Source: Pseudomonadales bacterium
GTDB taxonomy: Bacteria; Pseudomonadota; Gammaproteobacteria; Pseudomonadales; Azotimanducaceae
Length of the DNA stretch: 64,000 nucleotides
NCBI GenBank assembly: GCA_023300545.1
Contig: JALZVT010000007.1
Span: 1 to 64,000 of the forward strand
Direction: 5' to 3'
Shown here piece by piece: positions 28,791 to 37,767 of the stretch. Each line of letters begins with the position of its first letter. Within the stretch, counting starts at the first letter, position 1. The position numbers and the translations under genes are program-made. Under the pieces are notes generated by a model. It was given only the letters and a program-made list of their open reading frames with translations. It had not been told where the DNA came from and did not search any database.

Positions 28791-29704
28791 CGGATGACGC
28801 ACCGCAGACGAACACGCTTGCTGGGCGAGAGGTGATAGCCCGGTTGGCGGTCTTTTGTGCAGCCGTTGACCGTGCGAGTGTTCGTGAATTGGGAGCACAA
28901 CTGTTGCACGGCGAAAGTGCACTGTTGGTATGTGCTCAGGGCGTCCCGCACAGTGGCGAAGACGCTATGCGAATTCTTCAGCAAGTCCAAGAACAGAGTC
29001 GACAACAGAGGCCGTCCGAGTTGCGCTCGCTTGCTGTGCGAACCGACTTTGCATTGGTGTTTGCGCGCGACGAACTGCGGCTCTGCAAATTTTCTGAACG
29101 TGGTGGATTTGCAGCTCGGGGTGCCTTTGGCGCCAACAGTGTTGCACTGGTGGTGGCCGATCTAACGCGACGAGTTGGCGCGCGCACAGAGTTGCAGCGC
29201 GCTTGTTTGACGGGATTGAGGGCGCCACGGGTGCTGGATGCCTTTGCGGGCTGGGGTATGGATGCGTTTGCACTCGTCGGTGAGGGCGCCACAGTTCACT
29301 GTGTCGAACAACAGCCAGCGCTCTGTGCGCTCCTGTGCGATGCAAAGCGCAGAGTGCCATCGCATATGGCCGAACGCCTGCAGGTAACCTGTGATGACGC
29401 TCTGAGCGCCTTAGATCGAGTTTCACATGGTGATTACGATGTTGTTTACCTTGATCCGATGTTCCCGCCCCGAAAAAAAGGCGCCTTGCCGAACAAGCGG
29501 CTGCAGTTTCTTGCCGAACTGTGCGAAGGCAGTCCGCCCGGATTGGTAGATCTTGTTGAATTGATCGATTTGGCCTGTTCGAAGGCTAAGCACTGTGTGG
29601 TGCTCAAGCGGCGTAAGCGAGATCCGTTGTTAGCAGACCGTGCACCCGATCGACAGGTGGTGGGTGCGTCTGTGCGTTATGACATTTACGCCGCGAGTGA
29701 CTGA
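28787..29704 (+). CDS. rsmJ: 16S rRNA (guanine-1516-N2)-methyltransferase RsmJ
   Basis: This SAM-dependent methyltransferase acts on the small-subunit rRNA. The SAM-binding loop VLDAFAGWGMDAFAL and the catalytic motif VVYLDPMFPPRKKGAL match RsmJ, as does the ending YDIYAASD. At 305 residues it is about 55 longer than E. coli RsmJ, mostly at the N terminus before the segment FALVFARDELRL. The ATG overlaps the tsaB stop. It converges with plsB, leaving one base between the stops. Confidence 0.88.
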   Translation: MTDDAPQTNTLAGREVIARLAVFCAAVDRASVRELGAQLLHGESALLVCAQGVPHSGEDAMRILQQVQEQSRQQRPSELRSLAVRTDFALVFARDELRLCKFSERGGFAARGAFGANSVALVVADLTRRVGARTELQRACLTGLRAPRVLDAFAGWGMDAFALVGEGATVHCVEQQPALCALLCDAKRRVPSHMAERLQVTCDDALSALDRVSHGDYDVVYLDPMFPPRKKGALPNKRLQFLAELCEGSPPGLVDLVELIDLACSKAKHCVVLKRRKRDPLLADRAPDRQVVGASVRYDIYAASD

Positions 29705-29705
29705 G

Positions 29706-32264
29706 TTAGCCGCGTAGCAAAGCTTGGCGAAACGCGACGTCAATAACCAATTCTGCCGCTGCATGCACCTGATGAATGGTCTCGTTGAAATTGAGTCGTT
29801 CGTCAGCGTTGGCGAACAGCACGCCGCGATTGAACAACAGGGTGATGATGCCTCTAATCAGTTTCATATCAAAAAATTCTGGGGCATTTAAACCTTGCAG
29901 GCGCGACATCCGTTGCGCTTGTGCATGACAGCGCACTTCGAGTTCGCTGCGCGTTAGCGCGCCTTGTCCGGCTGCAGCGAGCGTCGCTACAACAATGTAG
30001 TGGCGCTCAAGAGTTTGTAAAATCACCTGTGACAGCGCCTGCAAGCGATGCACGGCGCTGTGGGATGTTGCCGATGCTGATGGCGTATGGGCGCTATCAG
30101 CTGCGTTTTCGGTGGGTGGGCTATAGCGGGTTATGTTGCCCTGGGTTTCGGCGTGCAGTAAGCCCAGCTCGGTTAACGCCCGCAGCCAGTGGCTGGTTTG
30201 TTCTTCAGCGTTGCCAGGAATAGACAGCTCTTGTTGCAAATAGGGATGCACGATGGCGACCATGCGCTGTAGTTCAGACTCTGCCACCGGTTGCTGCTGA
30301 TTTTGTAACAGACAGGCCAGCAGCGAAGGTAGCGCCAGTAGATGCAGCACATTGTTGCGATACCAGGTCATGAGTACGGCGGTTGCCGGGTCGTGCGAGA
30401 GAATGTCGCTACCTGGTGTCGTGCCGGCGGTGCTTTCACGTTGCAGCATGTCGAGCTCTTCAACATAGGCGATTATTTCTGCCGGTGTTTTGGGGCTAAC
30501 CGTGTATTCGGCACCAGGCGGGCGGGCGTCGAGTATTTGTAGCATCGATTCCAGTTGCAGTGAAAGCTCAGCTTCTTCTATCGCAATGCGCGGTGTTGCC
30601 AGAGTAACCAGTGAAACGAGGTTGATTGGGGTGACGTGAGCCGCGTTGTTGATGCTTTGCGTAATTACCTGGCCCAGTCGTTTGGCCAATTGGCTGCGGG
30701 GTAGATCGTCGTGTTCCTTGATGAAGTGGGTGAGCTGCATTGGCGAGCCAAAATTAACGGTGACTTCGCCAAAAGATTGGCGCAACAGTTTCAAAGACGA
30801 AAATAGTCCGCCCAGTGATTCCCCTTTCTTTTCCTCGCCGCGTAGTTCTTTTAGATAAGCGCCGGATTCGATAAGACGCTCGTAGGCAAAGTAAACCGGC
30901 ACAAAGACCAGTGGTTTTGGCAAACCGCGCTCGTTGTGTTCCAGCGTCATGTTCAGAATGCCAGTTTGGGCAGGTAACAGACGACCGCTGCGTGAGCGGC
31001 CACCTTCAATGAAATACTCGACACTGTGTCCGCGGCGATAGACCTGATAGAGGTACTCGGTGAATACGGCGCTGTAAATTCGATCGTCCCGAAAGCGGCG
31101 ACGCATGAAAAAGGCGCCGCCTCTTCGCAGCAGCGGGCCAACTACCGGCATGTTCAGGTTTTCACCGGCCGCGATATGTGGAAGAGACAGGCCGGCATGA
31201 AACAGTTGGTACGACAGCAACAGATAATCAATGTGGCTGCGGTGGCAGGGCACATAGATCAGCGTGTTTTCTTGGGCGTTTTCCCGCACGAGATCGAGGC
31301 CGTTGATAGTGACGCCGTCGTACATGCGAGTCCACAGCAGGCGCAGCAGTCCATCGAACAACCGTATGACCGTGTATGACATGTTCGAGGCGATGGACTC
31401 GGCATTTTTCCGTGCGCGTGCGCGCAGCTTGCGAGTGGTAGTTTTGCCAAGACCTTTGACGCGCGCACTTTTTCCGCTCGCGGAGGCGGCGTGTGCGACT
31501 GACGTGATGGCTTGGCTGACGTTACGGCTGGCAACAATCTGATCTACCAAGGTGCGCTGGTGTGATAGGTCGGGGCCGAGGACAGAGTGGCGCTGATTGC
31601 TGAAGCGCCGGCGCAACAGACGCGCGGTGCGTCGTGGTGCGAGTTCTTCGGCCACGTCGTTGGTTAGAATTTCATTGAAATCCAGTGGTGGACCAAACTG
31701 CAGGAGAATATCGCGACGGTTGAAAATCAGAGTGAAGAACCGACGAAAGCGCGACGTAACGCTCCACTGTTCGCTAACCAACAACCGCATGATCGAGCGT
31801 TCCCGGTTCGGAATGCGACCCCAGATGGTGGTGACCGGGACCAGCAGCACGCGGCGTTGCGCCGGACGTTCAAGCAACGCGTGTAAGTTGATCAGGCCGG
31901 GCGACAGGCTTTGCATCGTGTGACGACCTAACACCAGTCCCGATGCTCGGTTCAGGCAGAAAAAGCGTTTCTGGGGCCGTACGGTAGTTTGCTGGTCGGA
32001 TGCGTCGGGCGCTTCCGCCAGCGAGATGGGTAGCCACTCAGTGGGGGCTGGGAAGTTATTTTCTGCGGTGACCAGGTCGAGCACAATGAGGTCGGTCAGA
32101 CCGCGTGAGTGCAGCACGTAGACGACATCAACGTCGGCATTTTCTGTTGCCTGCCGTAGCGTCTCTTTACCCGTGCTCGACGGGCGCGTCAGCCACTGCA
32201 GAATGGCGCGGTTGCGCCGGTAGAAGAAGTTTTGCAAACGGTGGGATAGTTGGTTGGCGACCAT
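29706..32264 (-). CDS. plsB: Glycerol-3-phosphate 1-O-acyltransferase PlsB
   Basis: This inner-membrane enzyme acylates glycerol-3-phosphate, the first step of phospholipid synthesis. The 852 residues compare with 807 in E. coli. The HX4D catalytic motif is HRSHID with His341 and Asp346. GGAFFMRRRF and the substrate-binding EGGRSRSGRLL follow in the usual order, then a long C-terminal region. The stop is one base from the rsmJ stop, so the two transcripts must overlap. It is the last gene of the leftward run after gspD, separated by a hairpin. Confidence 0.95.
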   Translation of the reverse strand: MVANQLSHRLQNFFYRRNRAILQWLTRPSSTGKETLRQATENADVDVVYVLHSRGLTDLIVLDLVTAENNFPAPTEWLPISLAEAPDASDQQTTVRPQKRFFCLNRASGLVLGRHTMQSLSPGLINLHALLERPAQRRVLLVPVTTIWGRIPNRERSIMRLLVSEQWSVTSRFRRFFTLIFNRRDILLQFGPPLDFNEILTNDVAEELAPRRTARLLRRRFSNQRHSVLGPDLSHQRTLVDQIVASRNVSQAITSVAHAASASGKSARVKGLGKTTTRKLRARARKNAESIASNMSYTVIRLFDGLLRLLWTRMYDGVTINGLDLVRENAQENTLIYVPCHRSHIDYLLLSYQLFHAGLSLPHIAAGENLNMPVVGPLLRRGGAFFMRRRFRDDRIYSAVFTEYLYQVYRRGHSVEYFIEGGRSRSGRLLPAQTGILNMTLEHNERGLPKPLVFVPVYFAYERLIESGAYLKELRGEEKKGESLGGLFSSLKLLRQSFGEVTVNFGSPMQLTHFIKEHDDLPRSQLAKRLGQVITQSINNAAHVTPINLVSLVTLATPRIAIEEAELSLQLESMLQILDARPPGAEYTVSPKTPAEIIAYVEELDMLQRESTAGTTPGSDILSHDPATAVLMTWYRNNVLHLLALPSLLACLLQNQQQPVAESELQRMVAIVHPYLQQELSIPGNAEEQTSHWLRALTELGLLHAETQGNITRYSPPTENAADSAHTPSASATSHSAVHRLQALSQVILQTLERHYIVVATLAAAGQGALTRSELEVRCHAQAQRMSRLQGLNAPEFFDMKLIRGIITLLFNRGVLFANADERLNFNETIHQVHAAAELVIDVAFRQALLRG

Positions 32265-32330
32265 AATTCAGCCAAGTGCGCCTGAAGTAACTCAGTGTAG
32301 GCGCCATGCTGACGAAAAACCCCGAGAAGG

Positions 32331-32350
32331 GCCAGCGTTTTGGCGCTGGC
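32331..32350 (-). terminator. Probable terminator of gspD
   Basis: GCCAGCG and CGCTGGC form a perfect 7-bp stem around a 6-base loop. On the minus strand it lies 32 bp after the gspD stop, and a TTTTT run follows about 11 bases later. It separates gspD from plsB. Confidence 0.5.
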
Positions 32351-32382
32351 TGGGAACTCTGCGGCGAATGGGGACGGTGGCC

Positions 32383-34416
32383 TTATTCGTCGTTTGAGTC
32401 TCTGTTCCGGAGACCACGGCGCAGCCGTTTGGTGGATAGATCCCGGCTTTGAAACAGTTTTTTCTCCATGTGCTCGCTCATTGGCAGTTGGTCGATTGGC
32501 GAGTTGGAGGAGCGGATTTCGACTTCGTAGATGCCGCTGTATTTTTCCTCAGTCAATTCTTTGGCGTCTTCGCCATCGCGAATGATCGTCGGGCGCAGGA
32601 ACACGAGCAGTGTGCGCTTTTCACGATTGCGGGAGTCGGTGCGAAACAGTCGGCCCAGCAAAGGAATGTCGCCAAGTAGCGGCACCTTGGTCGCGGTGCC
32701 ACTCACGTTGTCCTGAATCAGGCCGCCCAGTACAATGGTTTGGCGATCCTCAGCGAGAACAGTGGTTTCGATGGTGCGCTTGCTGGTTATAAGGTCAGCA
32801 GCATTTGGGTTGGCAGGTGCGACGTCTTCGATTTCTGCTGCGACTTCTAATCGAACGGAAGTGCCGCTATGCACGTGGGGCGTTACTACTAGCTGAATCG
32901 CAACGTCTTCGCGTTGGATGGTGGTGAACGGGTTGGTGGCACCATCGCCTTGGGTGGTGAATGAGCCTGTTAGGAACGGCACTTCCTGGCCGACCACAAT
33001 TCGTGCTTCTTCGTTGTCGAGAGTAAGAATACTGGGTGTGGAGAGCAGGTTTGAATTTTGGTTGGTTGCCAGTGCTTCGAGAATAACGCCAAAGGAAATC
33101 CCGTCGGGGTTTATTTTGGCGAGTGCAAGTGAAGGGTTGCTAAGGGCAGCTACGCCGGCCAGAAAATTGGGGTCACCGTCGGCCGAGGTGGGTATCAGAG
33201 AGGTCAGCAGGCTGGTAAGTACGCCGCTGCCCCCCGGGGCGGTGGTGTTGATCAACGGTACGGTGTTGCCGGTGGCGTCGACAGTGGCGAGGTTGACGCC
33301 CAGTAGAAAGTCGTCGTTAAGGCTGATCTCGGCTATAGCTGCTTCAATAAGCACCTGAGTACGGCGTACATCAAGTTTATCGAGAATGCTTTGCACTTCA
33401 CTCATAACACCGGGATCGGCGCGTACCACGAGGGCATTTAGTGACTCGTCGGCCTGGATGGAGGTAGGACTGGGCGAGCCAGTCTCTGCGCCACCAGAAC
33501 GCGGGCCCTCACTAATCAGACCGTTGATGATCTCGGCAATGCTGGTGGCGTCAGCGTGCTTCAGATAGAACACCTGAGTTGAACCAATGGTGGTTGCCGG
33601 CTGGTCCAGAGTTTCTACTAGCTTCAGAATGTCTGCGACGGGATCGGGCTTACCGCGAAGTACTAACGTATTGTTGCGTTCGTTGGCGATCAATTGAATG
33701 CGCTGTGGCCCTTTGCCATTACGGCCGAGTTGCTCAGGGGCAACCTGTTCAAGCAGGGCGACAACGTTGCCTACCCAAGCTTCTTTTAAAGGCACCATGA
33801 CCACTTCTTCTTCGTCTGCAACATCAATCTGACCAATGATGCGAATGAGGCGCTTAATGTTGTCAGCATGGTCCGTGATGATCACCACGTTTGGCGTGGT
33901 CACCGCTGCAATGTGGCCGTATTGCGGAATCAGTGGCCGCAGAATTTTCATGAGCTCGGTGGATTCAACGTTCTGGGCAGAGATCACACGGGTAACGAGT
34001 GCGTCTGCTGGAATACGTCCAAGCGCGCCGCTGGCCCCGGGGTTCTGTTTGCCTTTGGCCTGTTGCTCGACTCGAATGGTGCCGCCGTCGCCACTTTGGA
34101 CGGCGGTATACCCGTGGGTACGCAGTACTGACAGGAACAAGGTGTAAACGCCGGCGTCGTCGAGATTAGCGCTCGACACAACGGTGACTTTGCCTTTCAG
34201 CTGAGGTGCGACGACGATGGTTTTTTGGGTGATCTCGGCGACCTGGGCGACAAACTCTTCAAGGTCTGCATTCTTGACGTTGATCTTCCAGGTTTGGTCC
34301 TGGGCAAACGCTACGCCATTAATACCGGGGGCGGGTGCGAGCATTAAAGTGGCGCACAGGAGCGCGATGCCGAGCGCTCGGAAGGGGGACGCCTGTGCTC
34401 TCAGGGAAAACTTCAT
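32383..34416 (-). CDS. gspD: Type II secretion system secretin GspD
   Basis: This outer-membrane channel subunit exports folded proteins from the periplasm. The 677 residues begin with a signal peptide (about 1-39, ending VAFAQD). An N0 domain follows, then three N-domains with repeated segments such as STELMKILRPLIPQYGHIA and TSIAEIINGLI. The secretin core is at about 420-600, including VPLLGDIPLLGRLFR. A short C-terminal tail follows. AAAGGA 12 bp upstream is its ribosome-binding site. It has its own candidate promoter (-10 at 34522-34527), although gspC lies upstream on the same strand. Confidence 0.95.
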   Translation of the reverse strand: MKFSLRAQASPFRALGIALLCATLMLAPAPGINGVAFAQDQTWKINVKNADLEEFVAQVAEITQKTIVVAPQLKGKVTVVSSANLDDAGVYTLFLSVLRTHGYTAVQSGDGGTIRVEQQAKGKQNPGASGALGRIPADALVTRVISAQNVESTELMKILRPLIPQYGHIAAVTTPNVVIITDHADNIKRLIRIIGQIDVADEEEVVMVPLKEAWVGNVVALLEQVAPEQLGRNGKGPQRIQLIANERNNTLVLRGKPDPVADILKLVETLDQPATTIGSTQVFYLKHADATSIAEIINGLISEGPRSGGAETGSPSPTSIQADESLNALVVRADPGVMSEVQSILDKLDVRRTQVLIEAAIAEISLNDDFLLGVNLATVDATGNTVPLINTTAPGGSGVLTSLLTSLIPTSADGDPNFLAGVAALSNPSLALAKINPDGISFGVILEALATNQNSNLLSTPSILTLDNEEARIVVGQEVPFLTGSFTTQGDGATNPFTTIQREDVAIQLVVTPHVHSGTSVRLEVAAEIEDVAPANPNAADLITSKRTIETTVLAEDRQTIVLGGLIQDNVSGTATKVPLLGDIPLLGRLFRTDSRNREKRTLLVFLRPTIIRDGEDAKELTEEKYSGIYEVEIRSSNSPIDQLPMSEHMEKKLFQSRDLSTKRLRRGLRNRDSNDE

Positions 34417-34773
34417 TGGCAGATGGTGTCCTTTTCTCGGTCTTGTTGGTCTGGTTCGTACGCAGGCTTAGTAGCCATAGCGGCGTCGAACGTTCTGAAC
34501 GCGGTTTGCCGGTTTAGTGCCATTATAGCAAGCATTGGGCAAAACCTAGAATCTGTCGAGGTACTCAAGCTAACTCTTCGCCCTCATTATTGAAAGCATC
34601 TAAATTATATTCTGGTCTTGACTCGACACCAGAGTAAAGTGTGCGCATTATGCCCGTCGTTGAGGCTGAACCGAACATTTTATTTGGCTCAAAAGTCTCA
34701 ATCCGAAGGTTGAATAAGAGCCGATTACTTGTCGTTAGTTCCACCCTGATTCTACTTTAGGGCGGAGCAGGTC
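34417..34773 (-). other. 357-bp intergenic region between gspC and gspD
   Basis: No convincing gene is seen. On the minus strand, a weak hairpin (CCGCCCT paired with AGGGTGG, one wobble) lies about 18 bp after the gspC stop. Two perfect TATAAT boxes follow, at 34604-34609 and 34522-34527. The region is more AT-rich than its surroundings and looks like the end of one transcript and the start of another. Confidence 0.6.
34515..34550 (-). promoter_or_regulatory. Candidate promoter for gspD
   Basis: An extended -10 (TGC-TATAAT, with TATAAT at 34527-34522 on the minus strand) would start transcription near 34515, about 100 nt before the gspD ATG. The -35 is poor, which an extended -10 can compensate for. 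Confidence 0.5.
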
Positions 34774-35742
34774 TTAGTTCAGCGCAGCGGTTACAAAAAA
34801 TCGTCGTTCGCCGCGCATGACTTCTAAACGAGCTGTGCCTTCAGCCAACAGGCTGCCTATTCGCAACTGATCTTGTTGGATGTCACCAACAGCCTGACCG
34901 TTCACTGATAACAGCACATCACCGGATTGCAGCCCCGTGTTGCGTAGATAAGGGGAATTGGCGAGGCCACCCAGCTTGTAACCCTGGGCGTCGCCCGCAG
35001 CTACCGGCTCAATGCCTACTGAATTTAGTGTGCCTTCCGGATCGTCCCTGAGTTGGTCTTCGTATTGCGCGACAAGTTCCCTCGCTGAGCTGGGTGCGCC
35101 ATCCGCACGTTGGCGACCGGCCGAGATGTTAGAGCGATTACGCGCATTTTGCCGGGTGGGCGGAGAGATTTTGGCCCTCGCGGAGCCAGGAGAATTGATG
35201 GAGCCAGAAGAAGAGGCGGAGCTAGACGATCCCGCATTGCCTTCCGCAGCGCTGATCATCTCGTCGCTCTTGGGAAATCTGAGGGTTTCGCGCACGCCGG
35301 CACGGCGCAGAATGATGTGGTCGCTGTACACCTCAACCAGTTCGGCATTGCCTGGCATGGTTTGACCCACGCCATAACGTAAGCCTGCTTTTCCTTTCTG
35401 CGCAACAATGGCTGCTGAATCTTCGGTGTGTTCAGCCTGGAACACACCCAGTAGCGTCAGCGGCAAGCGGGTCTCTTTGGCGGGTTTATTGGTTTCTTCG
35501 ATGACCTTTGTCGTGGCGGGTGCGGCACCGGCGACGCCAAAAATGTTACGCGAGGCGATATCTTGCCAGTTGAGCGTAGGGGTGCCGGGTTGGTCGCGTA
35601 TCACCGCATCGGTGAGCGCTGCGGGTTGGGCAACCGTCGGACCAGACACAAAATGCCAGACCGTTGTTGCGAGGGTATAGGCGATGCCGACGAGCAATAG
35701 AAGCTTTGCGATGTCGGCTGACCTGGCGGTTAGTCCGTTCAT
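34774..35742 (-). CDS. gspC: Type II secretion system protein GspC
   Basis: This inner-membrane protein links the secretin GspD to the inner-membrane platform. ATG 35742 is chosen over the in-frame TTG 35781, giving 322 residues. One membrane helix lies at about 11-32, followed by the HR domain (RLPLTLLGVFQ to about residue 165). A Ser/Arg-rich linker follows, and a C-terminal PDZ domain contains LQSGDVLLSVNGQAVGD. The HR domain binds GspD N0, so the neighbouring gspD makes sense. gspN lies upstream with a gap of about 90 bp. Confidence 0.9.
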   Translation of the reverse strand: MNGLTARSADIAKLLLLVGIAYTLATTVWHFVSGPTVAQPAALTDAVIRDQPGTPTLNWQDIASRNIFGVAGAAPATTKVIEETNKPAKETRLPLTLLGVFQAEHTEDSAAIVAQKGKAGLRYGVGQTMPGNAELVEVYSDHIILRRAGVRETLRFPKSDEMISAAEGNAGSSSSASSSGSINSPGSARAKISPPTRQNARNRSNISAGRQRADGAPSSARELVAQYEDQLRDDPEGTLNSVGIEPVAAGDAQGYKLGGLANSPYLRNTGLQSGDVLLSVNGQAVGDIQQDQLRIGSLLAEGTARLEVMRGERRFFVTAALN

Positions 35743-35833
35743 GTGCGTTTGCGCTACCTGCGTGGAGGGGCCTTTATGCAAGGCCCGGCTGGTGGGTCTG
35801 AAGTGTCAAGACTCAACGAGTTCTGACAACAGT

Positions 35834-36616
35834 TTAGATAAGCTGTTCCTCGACCTCCAGAACAATGGCGTGATCGGGTTCACTCCCCGGCCATGGTTGG
35901 CCGGTTAATCGGGTTAGGCCTCTCGTTATGCCAATTGCCGCACTACCGGTTGGGGTTAACCGCCCGTTCATCAATAGTGCGCCAGTTTCTTGCGCAGAGA
36001 CTTCAAGGGTTGGCCAGCCGCCCTCGGGCGTCGAGATTTGGGCGGTCATTGCTGGCAATTCGATGTGGGAATTCTGGCCGGCCAGCCGATAGCTTACGGG
36101 GCCGCCGGTCCACTGGGCCGAGCCCTCAGCGTAAACCTGACGGGGCCAGTTGCCGGCCTCATTGAGTTGTAGGTCGGTGATATCGAGGCGCTCAATCGTG
36201 AGGTCGCCAACGGGGATAATGTCATATCGAGCAAGGGCGTTGCGCAGGAAGGACTGGCGCACCACGCCGCGCAGGTTGCGTAGGTTGATGCGGTTATCCC
36301 GTCCGAATGCGGCACTGCCCTTAAGTGAATAGTCGGCGTTGCGCACTTGCCATGCCGCAGCGGCCTCAAGCGCGAGCAATCGACCCGATTGCACTTGCCA
36401 TGACACATCGCCAACCGGCTTGCCGTTCAACAGCAGTTGGCCCGAGCCATTCCAGAGCGTGCCTCGTGGGGCGAGTAGTTTGATCTCGGCGGCGCCACCG
36501 TTACTCAAGGTCGCGTTGACTAAAGCGGTGCTCACCAGTCGGGCCGGGGCTTGCCAGAGCGCGATGCCGATAATGAGCAGCGCGAGTGCCAGGCCGATCG
36601 CCAGCTTCTTGATCAC
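35834..36616 (-). CDS. gspN: Type II secretion system protein GspN
   Basis: This is an accessory inner-membrane component of type II secretion, not found in every system. GTG 36616 gives 260 residues and overlaps the dapE stop (GTGA). A single N-terminal membrane helix (about 4-20) precedes a beta-rich periplasmic domain typical of GspN, with alternating short strands such as GEIKLLAPRGTLWNGSG-like segments. Motifs are weak in this family, so the call leans on size, topology, and position just before gspC and gspD. Confidence 0.75.
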   Translation of the reverse strand: MIKKLAIGLALALLIIGIALWQAPARLVSTALVNATLSNGGAAEIKLLAPRGTLWNGSGQLLLNGKPVGDVSWQVQSGRLLALEAAAAWQVRNADYSLKGSAAFGRDNRINLRNLRGVVRQSFLRNALARYDIIPVGDLTIERLDITDLQLNEAGNWPRQVYAEGSAQWTGGPVSYRLAGQNSHIELPAMTAQISTPEGGWPTLEVSAQETGALLMNGRLTPTGSAAIGITRGLTRLTGQPWPGSEPDHAIVLEVEEQLI

Positions 36617-37767
36617 GGCGTGAGCGCCGGTGGCGCCTGTAGTAGCCGGATCGCAATGTCGGCGTAGATATCCTGCAGGGGCTCGAGGTCTGCCACGGCC
36701 ACGCATTCGTTGATTTTGTGAATCGTCGCGTTACAGGGTCCAAGCTCGGTGACCTGGGTGCCGGTTGGCGCAATAAAACGGCCGTCGGACGTACCACCTG
36801 AGGTCGACAATTCAGGTGCATAACCGCGCGCGGTTTGAATCGCTGCGGTAACTGCGTCGGTAAGAACGCCTTGTGGCGTGATAAAGGGGACGCCTGACAG
36901 CGCCCAGTTGATCTGCCAGTTGGCGTTGCTGCCGTCGAGTGCTTTAGTGATCTGTGCCTCGATACCGGTGGCGGTTTGTTCGGTATTGAAACGCAGATTG
37001 AAGCGCGCGTGCAGATCACCAGGAACGACATTGGTTGCGCCGGTTCCGGAGTTGATGTTCGAGACCTGAAGGCTGGTGGGTGGAAAGTAGTTGTTGCCGT
37101 TGTCCCAGTGAATATCAAGTATTCGTCGCAGCACATCGTTTGCCATGTGAATCGGATTTTCCACCGTGTCGGGGTAGGCCACGTGGCCTTGCACACCGGT
37201 CACAATCAACTCTGCGTTCAGCGAGCCGCGACGGCCGTTGCGCACAACGTCGCCGAGCTTTTCACTGGAGGATGGCTCGCCAACAACGCAGTAGTCCATG
37301 AACAAGCCTTCGCTGGTCAGTTGCTCAACAACGGCGCGCGTGCCATGAATGGCTGGCCCTTCTTCGTCAGAAGTCAGCAAGAACGCGAGTGTTCCTCTGT
37401 GTTCCGGATTAGCAGCCACAACGTTTTGAGCGGCTCCAATCATGGCTGCAAGGCTTGCTTTCATATCTGCAGCGCCACGACCGTAGAGCTGCCCGTCTCT
37501 TAGGGTCGGGGTGAAAGGATCGCTGTCCCAGTCAGACAGATTGCCGGTTGGCACGACGTCGGTGTGTCCGGCAAAAACGACAATGGGCGCTCCAGCACCG
37601 TGCGTCGCCCAGAGGTTTTTGACATCGCCAAAAGGCATTTGCCGCAATTCAAACCCTGCAGCGCTTAACAGATCGCCAATTCTTTGTTGGCAACCGGCGT
37701 CTTCGGGCGTCACGGATTCGCGGCTAATGAGATCGCTGGTGAGCGCGACAAGCTGTTCTGTGTTCAT
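36613..37767 (-). CDS. dapE: Succinyl-diaminopimelate desuccinylase
   Basis: This di-zinc peptidase-family enzyme frees LL-diaminopimelate in lysine and peptidoglycan synthesis. ATG 37767 gives 384 residues (E. coli 375). It overlaps the dapD stop by one base (TAATG). Metal-ligand regions VFAGHTDVVPTG and LTSDEEGPAIHG and the later GGTSDGRFIAPTG are present in order. It precedes gspN with overlapping codons, an unusual link between lysine biosynthesis and secretion genes. Confidence 0.95.
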   Translation of the reverse strand: MNTEQLVALTSDLISRESVTPEDAGCQQRIGDLLSAAGFELRQMPFGDVKNLWATHGAGAPIVVFAGHTDVVPTGNLSDWDSDPFTPTLRDGQLYGRGAADMKASLAAMIGAAQNVVAANPEHRGTLAFLLTSDEEGPAIHGTRAVVEQLTSEGLFMDYCVVGEPSSSEKLGDVVRNGRRGSLNAELIVTGVQGHVAYPDTVENPIHMANDVLRRILDIHWDNGNNYFPPTSLQVSNINSGTGATNVVPGDLHARFNLRFNTEQTATGIEAQITKALDGSNANWQINWALSGVPFITPQGVLTDAVTAAIQTARGYAPELSTSGGTSDGRFIAPTGTQVTELGPCNATIHKINECVAVADLEPLQDIYADIAIRLLQAPPALTP

